From Firmicutes bacterium CAG:449 (lineage in GTDB: Bacteria > Bacillota_I > Bacilli_A > RFN20 > CAG-449), in assembly GCA_000432895.1 (NCBI GenBank), contig FR889406.1, positions 542 to 12,089 of the forward strand: 11,548 nt of DNA. The letters are read 5' to 3'. Positions 6,505 through 11,548 of this stretch are shown here, piece by piece; positions within the stretch are counted from its first letter, which is position 1; each line of letters begins with the position of its first letter. The notes beneath the pieces are model-generated. The model ran no database searches. It worked only from the letters and a program-made list of their open reading frames with translations, and had not been told where the DNA came from. The position numbers and the translations under genes were made by a program.

Positions 6505-6861
6505 CTAGAATTTTAAGCCTGCTTCACGAGCAGCTTGTGCTAATGCTTCAATACGTCCATGGTAAACATAGCCAGAACGATCGAATACAACAGTAGTAAT
6601 TCCTGCTTCAAGAGCAGCTTTAGCAACAGCTTCGCCAACTTTCTTAGCAGCTTCGATATTACCACCATTACTTAATTTTAATTGAAGTGATGATGCAGAT
6701 GCAAGTGTTACACCTTTAACATCATCAATAATTTGTGCATGAATATGCTTATTTGAACGATATACACTCAAACGTGGGCAATCAGCAGTGCCAGAGATTT
6801 TCTTTCTTACACGTAAGTGACGTCTGACACGACTTACATTTTTAGATTCCTTATTAATCAT
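6505..6861 (-). CDS. rplR: 50S ribosomal protein L18
   Basis: L18 binds 5S rRNA in the central protuberance, together with L5. The 118-residue product has the basic N-terminal region with RVRRHLRVRKKISGTADCPRL (11-31), then SVYRSNKHIHAQIIDD (32-47). It ends with FDRSGYVYHGRIEALAQAAREAGLKF (93-118), all typical, at normal length. AGGAGA sits 10 nt before the ATG, slightly far, and no better start is nearby. A 31-nt gap separates it from rplF, the second longest in the window. Its TAG stop lies inside the rpsE Shine-Dalgarno (TAGGAGG). Confidence 0.97.
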   Translation of the reverse strand: MINKESKNVSRVRRHLRVRKKISGTADCPRLSVYRSNKHIHAQIIDDVKGVTLASASSLQLKLSNGGNIEAAKKVGEAVAKAALEAGITTVVFDRSGYVYHGRIEALAQAAREAGLKF

Positions 6862-6892
6862 AGTTCTTATTTCTCCTTATTTGAGCAAATTA

Positions 6893-7456
6893 CTACTTCT
6901 TACCAGCACGTTTTCCTTCTTTACGGAGGATAACTTCATTTTCGTACTTAATACCTTTACCTAAGTAAGGTTCAGGTTCACGAACCGCTCTGATTTCAGC
7001 AGCCATTTGGCCAACTTTTTGTTTATCGATACCTAAAACTTCAATACCTTGAGTTTTATTTGATCCAACAGAATTTTCAAATACTTTGTATTCTACTCCA
7101 TCAACTGGTTCAATTAATACTTCGTGGGAATAACCCATATTTAAAACTAAAGTTTTACCTCTCATCGCAGCACGATATCCGATACCATTGATGAGTAATT
7201 TTTTAGAAAATCCTTCAGAAACACCATGGACCATATTTGCAAGTAATGCTCTTGTAGTACCATGTAATGTTTTCATTTCTTTTGTATCGTTAGGTCTAAC
7301 AACTGTTAAGTGTTGTCCATCAATTTCATATGTGAAACTTGGATTAAATTCACGACTTAATTCGCCTTTAGGACCTTTACAAGTAACTTTTGAGCCATCA
7401 ATTGTTACTGTAACATTTGTAGGAAGAACGATGACTTTTTTACCAATACGTGACAT
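6893..7456 (-). CDS. rplF: 50S ribosomal protein L6
   Basis: L6 lies near the sarcin-ricin loop and the factor-binding region of the 50S. The 187-residue product starts MSRIGKKVIVLP and has CKGPKGELSREF (26-37) and a tandem repeat of two similar domains. It contains INGIGYRAAMRGKTLVLNMGYSH (89-111) and the family signature PEPYLGKGIKYENE (161-174). It is a few residues longer than the usual 177-180, seemingly because of extra residues around 127-137 (FENSVGSNKTQ) before GIEVLGIDKQKVGQ. GGAGGAGG lies 7 nt before the ATG and overlaps the rpsH stop region. The stop is TAG followed in frame by TAA. Confidence 0.97.
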   Translation of the reverse strand: MSRIGKKVIVLPTNVTVTIDGSKVTCKGPKGELSREFNPSFTYEIDGQHLTVVRPNDTKEMKTLHGTTRALLANMVHGVSEGFSKKLLINGIGYRAAMRGKTLVLNMGYSHEVLIEPVDGVEYKVFENSVGSNKTQGIEVLGIDKQKVGQMAAEIRAVREPEPYLGKGIKYENEVILRKEGKRAGKK

Positions 7457-7471
7457 AAATTAGCCTCCTCC

Positions 7472-7867
7472 TTACCAAACATATGCGACAACTTCGCCAC
7501 CGATTTTTGCTTTACGAGCATTTGCATCAGTCATTAAACCTTGTGAAGTTGAAATTAATGCAATACCTAAGCCATTTAAAACACGTGGAAGTTTATCAGC
7601 TGAAGCGTGAACACGTAAACCTGGTTTTGAAATTCTCTTTAAACCAGTGATAGCACGTGTACCATCTTCTGTGTATTTTAAAGTAATTGTTAATACTTTC
7701 TTTGTTCCATCATCAACCATAAAGTCAACAATGAATCCTTCTTCTTTTAAAATTTCAGCAATATGAACCTTGAGGTTTGAAGAAGGCATAGAAACTGTTG
7801 CTGCTTTATTAGCATTCGCATTGCGAATTCTTGTGAGCATATCTGCTACTGGATCTGTCATTGACAT
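7472..7867 (-). CDS. rpsH: 30S ribosomal protein S8
   Basis: S8 is a primary 16S rRNA-binding protein of the central domain; in E. coli it also represses the spc operon. The 131-residue product begins MSMTDPVADMLTRIRNAN and carries KPGLRVHASADKLPRVLNGLG (81-101). It closes with the rRNA-binding STSQG (106-110), then MTDANARKAKIGGEVVAYVW. GGGAG lies about 11 nt before the first ATG; the ATG at codon 3 is further away, so the first is chosen. No S8-binding mimic was recognised near rplE, so autoregulation of the E. coli kind cannot be claimed. The TAA stop abuts the rplF Shine-Dalgarno (TAAGGAGGAGG). Confidence 0.97.
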   Translation of the reverse strand: MSMTDPVADMLTRIRNANANKAATVSMPSSNLKVHIAEILKEEGFIVDFMVDDGTKKVLTITLKYTEDGTRAITGLKRISKPGLRVHASADKLPRVLNGLGIALISTSQGLMTDANARKAKIGGEVVAYVW

Positions 7868-7888
7868 AATATTCTTGTCTCCCTTCTT

Positions 7889-8074
7889 CTACCAAGATGC
7901 TTTTTTCATTCCTGGAATTTCGCCTTTATAAGCTAATTCTCTTAAGCAAATACGGCATACACCGAATTTTGAAATAACTGAGTGAGGACGTCCGCATCTA
8001 GAGCATCTTGTATATTCTCTAACTTTATATTTTTGTGGACGGGCGCAACGAACTTTAATACTTGTTTTTGCCAT
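7889..8074 (-). CDS. rpsN: 30S ribosomal protein S14, zinc (type Z)
   Basis: S14 is a 30S head protein next to S3 and S19. The 61-residue product is the short zinc-binding form, with C24, C27, C40 and C43 in two CXXC pairs (CSRC and CRIC). It has the typical start MAKTSIKVRCARPQKYKVREY and end GEIPGMKKASW. It is complete for this type; the zinc-free form is about 89-100 residues and lacks these Cys. AGGAGG is placed 8 nt before the ATG. It sits between rplE and rpsH as in Bacillota. The stop is TAG. Confidence 0.98.
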   Translation of the reverse strand: MAKTSIKVRCARPQKYKVREYTRCSRCGRPHSVISKFGVCRICLRELAYKGEIPGMKKASW

Positions 8075-8086
8075 TATTCTTTCCTC

Positions 8087-8644
8087 CTACTTAGCAAACG
8101 GCATACCGACTAATTCAAGAAGTGAATAAGCTTCTTCATCAGTTTGAGCCGTTGTAACGATAACAATATCCATACCTCTTAATTTTCCAACTTTATCATA
8201 ATTGATTTCTGGGAAAATTAATTGTTCTTTAACACCTAATGTGTAGTTTCCTCTACCATCAAAAGCATTTTTACTAACACCACGGAAATCTCTAACACGA
8301 GGTAATGTAATTGTAATTAATTTGTCTAAGAATTCATACATTCTTTGTCCTCTAAGAGTAACTTTACAACCAATTGCTTGGTCAGCTCTTAATTTGAAAG
8401 AAGCAATAGATTTCTTTGATCTTGTAATTTGTGGTTTTTGTCCAGCGATAACAGTTAAATCATTAACTGCATCATCAAGCAATTTAGAGTTAGCAGTAGC
8501 ATCACCAACACCGATGTTAATAACAACTTTTTCAATGTGAGGAACTTGCATAACACTTGTGTAGCCATATTTCTTGACTAACGCTGGAACAATTTCACTC
8601 GCATATTTTTCTTTTAAACGAGCAACATATTTTTGTTCTGACAT
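8087..8644 (-). CDS. rplE: 50S ribosomal protein L5
   Basis: L5 binds 5S rRNA in the central protuberance and contacts the P-site tRNA and S13. The 185-residue product is a few residues longer than the common 179-180, with a short extra N-terminus (MSEQKYVARLKEKY). It contains VPHIEKVVINIGVGDA, GQKPQITRSKKSIASFKLRA, ITLPRVRDFRGVS and GNYTLGVKEQLIFPEINYDKV, all strongly conserved. The end is typical: MDIVIVTTAQTDEEAYSLLELVGMPFAK. AGGAGG lies 6 nt before the ATG. The TAG stop is within the rpsN Shine-Dalgarno (TAGGAGG). Confidence 0.98.
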   Translation of the reverse strand: MSEQKYVARLKEKYASEIVPALVKKYGYTSVMQVPHIEKVVINIGVGDATANSKLLDDAVNDLTVIAGQKPQITRSKKSIASFKLRADQAIGCKVTLRGQRMYEFLDKLITITLPRVRDFRGVSKNAFDGRGNYTLGVKEQLIFPEINYDKVGKLRGMDIVIVTTAQTDEEAYSLLELVGMPFAK

Positions 8645-8655
8645 GGTGAGCCTCC

Positions 8656-8964
8656 TTAATCTAATTTAGTCTTGCTAGCTTTGCTGATACGTACTTTTTT
8701 ACCATCAACAAATTGATATCCAACACGACTTGCTTTCTTTTCTTTTGCGTCGTAAATTGCAACATTTGAAACATCAATTGGAGCATATATTTCGACGATT
8801 GATCCTTCAGGATTCTTTTGAGTTGGTTTTTGATGTTTTTTATGAACATTAACACCTTCAACAACAACTTTATTTAATTTTGGAAATGCTTTTTGAACTG
8901 TTCCAACAGTACCTTTATCGCTACCAGCGATAACGATTACTTTATCACCTTTTTTAATTTTCAT
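8656..8964 (-). CDS. rplX: 50S ribosomal protein L24
   Basis: L24 is an assembly initiator of the 50S bound to the 5' domain of 23S rRNA near the exit tunnel. The 102-residue product has the KOW motif at the N-terminus (KKGDKVIVIAGSDKGTVGTV, 4-23). The NVHKKHQKPTQKNPEGSIVEIYAPI block and the C-terminal VGYQFVDGKKVRISKASK follow. AGGAGG is 7 nt before the ATG. It lies between rplN and rplE in the standard order, with gaps of 11-12 nt. The TAA stop merges into the rplE Shine-Dalgarno (TAAGGAGG). Confidence 0.97.
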   Translation of the reverse strand: MKIKKGDKVIVIAGSDKGTVGTVQKAFPKLNKVVVEGVNVHKKHQKPTQKNPEGSIVEIYAPIDVSNVAIYDAKEKKASRVGYQFVDGKKVRISKASKTKLD

Positions 8965-8976
8965 TTCATTTCCTCC

Positions 8977-9351
8977 TTATAATACTTCAATTGCAAGAGA
9001 AACGATTTTCATAAATCCTTCTCCCTTATCACGAAGTTCACGAGCAACAGGTCCAAAGACACGTGTTCCACGTGGAGAACCATCTTCATTAATTAAGACA
9101 ACTGCATTATCGTCAAATGCGATATATGAACCGTTTTCTCTATTAATTCCTTTTTTAGTTCTTACGATGACAGCTTTAACAACATCACCTTTTTTCACTT
9201 TAGCATTAGGAATTGCTGATTTAACTGAGCATAATACGATGTCACCTATTGATGAAGATTTTCTTTTAGAACCGCCATAAAGACGGAAGATACGGACTGA
9301 TTTAGCACCTGAGTTGTCAGCGACAACCATATTTGTTTCATTTTGAACCAT
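8977..9351 (-). CDS. rplN: 50S ribosomal protein L14
   Basis: L14 lies at the subunit interface, contributes an intersubunit bridge and is the docking site of the silencing factor RsfS. The 124-residue product contains the signature VADNSGAKSVRIFRLYGG (10-27). It continues with VKKGDVVKAVIVRTKKGINRENGSYIAFDDNAVVLI and ends GTRVFGPVARELRDKGFMKI-like (the actual sequence has GEGFMKIVSLAIEVL). It is two residues longer than the common 122. AAGGAGA is 7 nt before the ATG. It begins the spc part of the cluster, 16 nt after rpsQ, with no separate promoter or terminator visible between them. Confidence 0.97.
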   Translation of the reverse strand: MVQNETNMVVADNSGAKSVRIFRLYGGSKRKSSSIGDIVLCSVKSAIPNAKVKKGDVVKAVIVRTKKGINRENGSYIAFDDNAVVLINEDGSPRGTRVFGPVARELRDKGEGFMKIVSLAIEVL

Positions 9352-9367
9352 AACTTAATCTCCTTTC

Positions 9368-9628
9368 TTACTTAACATCTTCTGCTTTAGCAACGACTTT
9401 TACTAAACGGAAACGTTTTGTAGCGGATAATGGTCTAGTTTCTTCAATTGCAACTAAATCTCCAACTTTAGCAACGTTTTCTTCATCGTGTGCTTTATAT
9501 TTTTTGATGTATTTAACACGTTTTCCATATTTAGCGTGTTTTTTGTGTGTTTCAACTAAGACGGTAATTGTTTTATCCATTTTGTCAGAAACAACAACAC
9601 CTTGAATAGATCTACGAATGTTTTCCAT
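9368..9628 (-). CDS. rpsQ: 30S ribosomal protein S17
   Basis: S17 is a primary 16S rRNA-binding OB-fold protein of the 5' domain. The 86-residue product has RRSIQGVVVSDKMDKTITVLVE (5-26), HAKYGKRVKYIKKYKAHDEEN (31-51) and the signature GDLVAIEETRPLSATKRFRLV (56-76). Length is normal. AGGAGG lies 7 nt before the ATG. It follows rpmC by 11 nt and ends the S10 part of the cluster. The stop is TAA. Confidence 0.98.
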   Translation of the reverse strand: MENIRRSIQGVVVSDKMDKTITVLVETHKKHAKYGKRVKYIKKYKAHDEENVAKVGDLVAIEETRPLSATKRFRLVKVVAKAEDVK

Positions 9629-9639
9629 GATACTTCCTC

Positions 9640-9837
9640 CTAGTTGATTCCAAGTTCACGCTCTTTTAATACTGTATAGCAACGAGCGATTGTTTTACGA
9701 ACTTCGGTAATCTTTTTGCCATTGTCTAATTGACCTGTAGCTTGTTGGAAACGAAGAGTTAATAATTCTTGTTTCAACTCATAAACTTTATTTTGAAGTT
9801 CACTTGTTTGTAATTCTCTAATTTCTGTTAATTTCAT
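9640..9837 (-). CDS. rpmC: 50S ribosomal protein L29
   Basis: L29 is a small helical protein at the rim of the exit tunnel, next to L23 and the trigger factor and SRP docking site. The 65-residue product fits the two-helix family pattern: MKLTEIRELQTSELQNKVYELKQELLTLRFQQATGQL, then KKITEVRKTIARCYTVLKERELGIN. AAGGAG, its ribosome binding site, lies inside the last codons of rplP about 11 nt before the ATG. Only 6 nt separate the two genes. The TAG stop lies in the rpsQ Shine-Dalgarno (TAGGAGG). Confidence 0.97.
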   Translation of the reverse strand: MKLTEIRELQTSELQNKVYELKQELLTLRFQQATGQLDNGKKITEVRKTIARCYTVLKERELGIN

Positions 9838-9843
9838 AATTAC

Positions 9844-10254
9844 TTACTCTCCTTTCTTAACTATTTTTGTATGAATTGGAAGTTTGTAAGCAGCTAAACG
9901 TAATGCTTCACGTGCAGTTGCTTCTGGAACTCCACCAATTTCAAACATAACTCTGCCAGCCTTAACGACTGCAACCCATTGATCTGGTGAACCTTTACCA
10001 GAACCCATACGAACTTGAGCTGGTTTTTTAGTTTTTGCGTGTGAAGGATAAATTCTAATCCAAACTTGTCCTTGTCTATTTGTATATCTTGATAAAACAA
10101 TACGAGCAGCTTCGATTTGACGAGCAGTGATATAATCACCTTCTAATGCTTGTAAACCAAATTCACCAAATGATACTTCATTACCAGCTTTGGATTTACC
10201 TTCATAGCTTAAGCCATGTGGTCTTCTATATTTAACTCTTTTTGGTTGTAACAT
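9844..10254 (-). CDS. rplP: 50S ribosomal protein L16
   Basis: L16 lies near the A-site tRNA elbow and the peptidyl-transferase centre and is needed late in 50S assembly. The 136-residue product starts MLQPKRVKYRRPHGLSYEGK and has FGEFGLQALEGDYITARQIEAAR (31-51). The hallmark VRMGSGKGSPDQWVAVVKAGRVMFEIGGV (81-109) and EATAREALRLAAYKLPIHTK (111-130) follow. It is slightly shorter than the usual 144, ending IVKKGE. AAGGAG inside the end of rpsC lies 8 nt before the ATG. Only 3 nt separate it from the rpsC stop, so translational coupling is likely. Confidence 0.98.
   Translation of the reverse strand: MLQPKRVKYRRPHGLSYEGKSKAGNEVSFGEFGLQALEGDYITARQIEAARIVLSRYTNRQGQVWIRIYPSHAKTKKPAQVRMGSGKGSPDQWVAVVKAGRVMFEIGGVPEATAREALRLAAYKLPIHTKIVKKGE
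9849..9854 (-). promoter_or_regulatory. rpmC ribosome binding site inside rplP
   Basis: AAGGAG on the minus strand lies within the rplP codons for Lys-Gly-Glu just before its TAA stop. It is the only Shine-Dalgarno for rpmC, 11 nt before the ATG, so the L16 C-terminus and rpmC initiation share the same bases. Confidence 0.8.
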
Positions 10255-10257
10255 AGA

Positions 10258-10932
10258 TTATTCTCCTTTCGCTTCTTCTTTAGGAGCATTGTTTTTTTTC
10301 TTAAGATCAACTTTACCTTTTGAAATCCAAACTTTACATCCTAATTTACCATAGGTTGTGCTTGCTTCTGCTATTGCATAGTCAACATCTTGACGTAATG
10401 TATGTAATGAAACAACACCTTCTTTGTATCCTTCACTACGAGCAATATCAGCACCGCCTAAACGTCCAGATACCATTGTTTTACAACCAACAGCACCTGC
10501 TTTTAAAACATCTCTAATAGCCATCTTTTGAACACTTCTGAATGAAGCACGTTCTTCAAGATTCTTTGCCATTTTTTGAGCAACAATTGTTGCATCAAGG
10601 TTAGGAGCTTTAACTTCAACAACTGAAAGATTAACTTCCTTACCTTTAATTAATTTAGAAACTTCTTTCTTTAATTCTTTAATGTTTTTAGCTTCTTGTC
10701 CTAAAACCATACCAGGAGCAGCAGTAAAGATTGAAACTTTAATTTTACCTTTAATTCTTTCAATTTCAATGTGAGAAACAAGGCATGCTTTTAATTTCTT
10801 TTCTAAGAATTTTCTAATTTTAATATCTTCATCTAAGAAAGTAGCAAAATCTTTGTTATTTGCATACCATCTTGAATTCCAATCACGGCTAATTCCGATT
10901 CTTAATCCAACTGGATTTACTTTTTGACCCAT
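10258..10932 (-). CDS. rpsC: 30S ribosomal protein S3
   Basis: S3 sits at the mRNA entry pore of the 30S with S4 and S5. The 224-residue product begins MGQKVNPVGLRIGISRDWNSRWYA. An N-terminal KH type-2 domain follows (about 40-108), then the C-terminal domain with VSGRLGGADIARSEGYKEG (154-172) and TTYGKLGCKVWISKGK (192-207). A Lys-rich tail ends KEEAKGE. In the KH loop the usual GXXG reads G78-Q79-E80-A81, so the second Gly is replaced by Ala and an acidic residue is present. The E. coli helicase pair Arg131-Arg132 corresponds to R132-S133 here, while K136 is kept. Identity is certain; these are local deviations. AAGGAGA lies about 7 nt before the ATG. Stop is TAA. Confidence 0.98.
   Translation of the reverse strand: MGQKVNPVGLRIGISRDWNSRWYANNKDFATFLDEDIKIRKFLEKKLKACLVSHIEIERIKGKIKVSIFTAAPGMVLGQEAKNIKELKKEVSKLIKGKEVNLSVVEVKAPNLDATIVAQKMAKNLEERASFRSVQKMAIRDVLKAGAVGCKTMVSGRLGGADIARSEGYKEGVVSLHTLRQDVDYAIAEASTTYGKLGCKVWISKGKVDLKKKNNAPKEEAKGE
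10263..10268 (-). promoter_or_regulatory. rplP ribosome binding site inside rpsC
   Basis: AAGGAG on the minus strand falls in the rpsC codons for Lys-Gly-Glu that precede the TAA stop, 8 nt before the rplP ATG. The same arrangement recurs at the rplP/rpmC junction. Confidence 0.82.
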
Positions 10933-10948
10933 CTTTTGCTCTCCTTTC

Positions 10949-11281
10949 TTATCTTTCTTTAACTACACAAGTAATATGTGAAGTTCTTTTTAAAATTGAT
11001 GATGCTGAACCTTTAGCTCTTGGAAGGAATCTTTTGAGTCTTGGTCCATCACATGCATAGATTTCAGCAATATATAATTTACTTTCATCCATTTTATTGT
11101 TATTAACTGCATTTGCTGCAGCAGATTTAATTAATTTTGTTACTTCAGTTACACTTGAACGATTCATATTAGCAAGAATTCCTAATGCTACAGAAACATT
11201 TTTTCCTCTAACAGTATCGATAACTAAGCGAACTTTTCTAGGAGTAATTCTAACTCCTGTAACTTTTGCTTTTGCTTCCAT
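10949..11281 (-). CDS. rplV: 50S ribosomal protein L22
   Basis: L22 binds all 23S rRNA domains, and its long beta-hairpin lines the exit tunnel; changes there give macrolide resistance in other bacteria. The 110-residue product is full length. It has ITPRKVRLVIDTVRGKNV (12-29), IKSAAANAVNNN (51-62) and the hairpin region GPRLKRFLPRAKGSASSILKRT (79-100), ending HITCVVKER. The hairpin tip shows no obvious insertion or deletion. AAGGAGA lies 8 nt before the ATG. It follows rpsS by 13 nt and precedes rpsC by 16 nt. The stop is TAA. Confidence 0.97.
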   Translation of the reverse strand: MEAKAKVTGVRITPRKVRLVIDTVRGKNVSVALGILANMNRSSVTEVTKLIKSAAANAVNNNKMDESKLYIAEIYACDGPRLKRFLPRAKGSASSILKRTSHITCVVKER

Positions 11282-11294
11282 TAGTTAGTTCTCC

Positions 11295-11548
11295 TTATTT
11301 ACCAGCTGCTGCTGCTTTATCTTCAGCAGTATGACCAGTGTGTCCTTTGAATGTTCTTGTTGGAGCAAATTCACCTAATTTATGTCCAACCATATCTTGT
11401 GTTACATAAACTGTAATGAATTCGTGTCCATTATAAACAGCAAAGGAGTGTTCAACAAATGATGGGAAGATAGTTGATCTTCTTGACCATGTTTTAATTA
11501 CTTCATGTTTACCAGCCGCATTTAATGCATCGACTTTCTTTTGTAAGT
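11295..11548 (-). CDS. rpsS: 30S ribosomal protein S19 (5' end cut by window edge)
   Basis: S19 lies in the 30S head next to S13 and close to the A-site tRNA. The window holds the last 83 codons plus the TAA stop. The visible part starts LQKKVDALNAAGKHEVIKTW and continues WSRRSTIFPSFVEHSFAVYNG, HEFITVYVTQDMVGHKLGEFAPTRTF and KGHTGHT, the S19 core and signature. By comparison with full S19 proteins about 14-15 N-terminal residues lie beyond the right edge, so the start cannot be given. The C-terminal tail after GHT (AEDKAAAAGK) is Ala-rich and slightly longer than usual. The gene precedes rplV by 13 nt. Confidence 0.96.
   Translation of the reverse strand, partial: LQKKVDALNAAGKHEVIKTWSRRSTIFPSFVEHSFAVYNGHEFITVYVTQDMVGHKLGEFAPTRTFKGHTGHTAEDKAAAAGK

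Noticed and set aside
6862..6892. Small palindrome ATTTG-AG-CAAAT between rplF and rplR
   Set aside because: The two-base loop is too tight for a real hairpin, the stem is only five AT-rich pairs, and no T tract follows.
9894..10139. Second minus-strand frames inside rplP, and likewise inside rplX (8661-8867) and rpsK/rpsM (1767-1982)
   Set aside because: Out-of-frame readings of conserved genes with no Shine-Dalgarno and no known domain.
82..11548. Use of the Mollicutes code (UGA as Trp)
   Set aside because: All genes are full length with UGA read as stop, and the Trp codons I checked are TGG. In AT-rich code-4 genomes UGA would be the main Trp codon and would break these frames.
1..11548. 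A hidden novel system such as defence, mobile or biosynthetic genes
   Set aside because: Every stretch over 61 nt is occupied by a recognised core gene in conserved order. There are no foreign-looking genes, direct repeats, attachment sites or unusual non-coding blocks.

Overview
The window is one long minus-strand ribosomal-protein cluster, read from the right edge to the left. It carries the back half of the S10 operon, then spc, then alpha, and ends in a strong intrinsic terminator at the left edge. I can support 24 protein genes and one terminator. There are no RNA genes, mobile elements, repeats, CRISPR arrays or plus-strand genes. No hidden or new system is visible: this is conserved core machinery, and the points of interest are small deviations inside it.

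Organism: the DNA is very AT-rich, with strong AGGAGG/AAGGAG ribosome binding sites before almost every gene. S14 is the short zinc type, and rpsD is not in the alpha part (rpsK is followed directly by rpoA). map lies between adk and infA. This is the low-GC Firmicutes (Bacillota) layout. The absence of rpmD and the long low-complexity S5 N-terminus suggest a Bacilli lineage near Erysipelotrichia or Mollicutes. That placement is inference only. All 24 reading frames stay open with UGA treated as a stop, and the Trp codons I checked are TGG, so I see no sign of a reassigned code.

Layout in transcription order (right to left). S10 part: rpsS (5' end cut by the window edge), rplV, rpsC, rplP, rpmC, rpsQ. 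spc part: rplN, rplX, rplE, rpsN, rpsH, rplF, rplR, rpsE, rplO, secY, adk, map, infA, rpmJ. Alpha part: rpsM, rpsK, rpoA, rplQ, then the terminator. Gaps run from 1 to 31 nt, except 61 nt before rpoA. No gap reaches 300 bases.

Function: the genes supply both ribosomal subunits together with the SecY translocon pore, adenylate kinase, methionine aminopeptidase (which trims nascent proteins), initiation factor IF1 and the RNA polymerase alpha subunit. Tight spacing, and stop codons that often lie inside the next gene's Shine-Dalgarno sequence, indicate one co-transcribed, translationally coupled unit. No promoter is visible; it should lie upstream of the right edge.

Deviations worth checking: no rpmD between rpsE and rplO; a degenerate KH GXXG motif in S3; N-terminal extensions on S5 and L17; no UGA among 24 stops; and C-terminal KGE tails of S3 and L16 that are written by the next gene's ribosome binding site.
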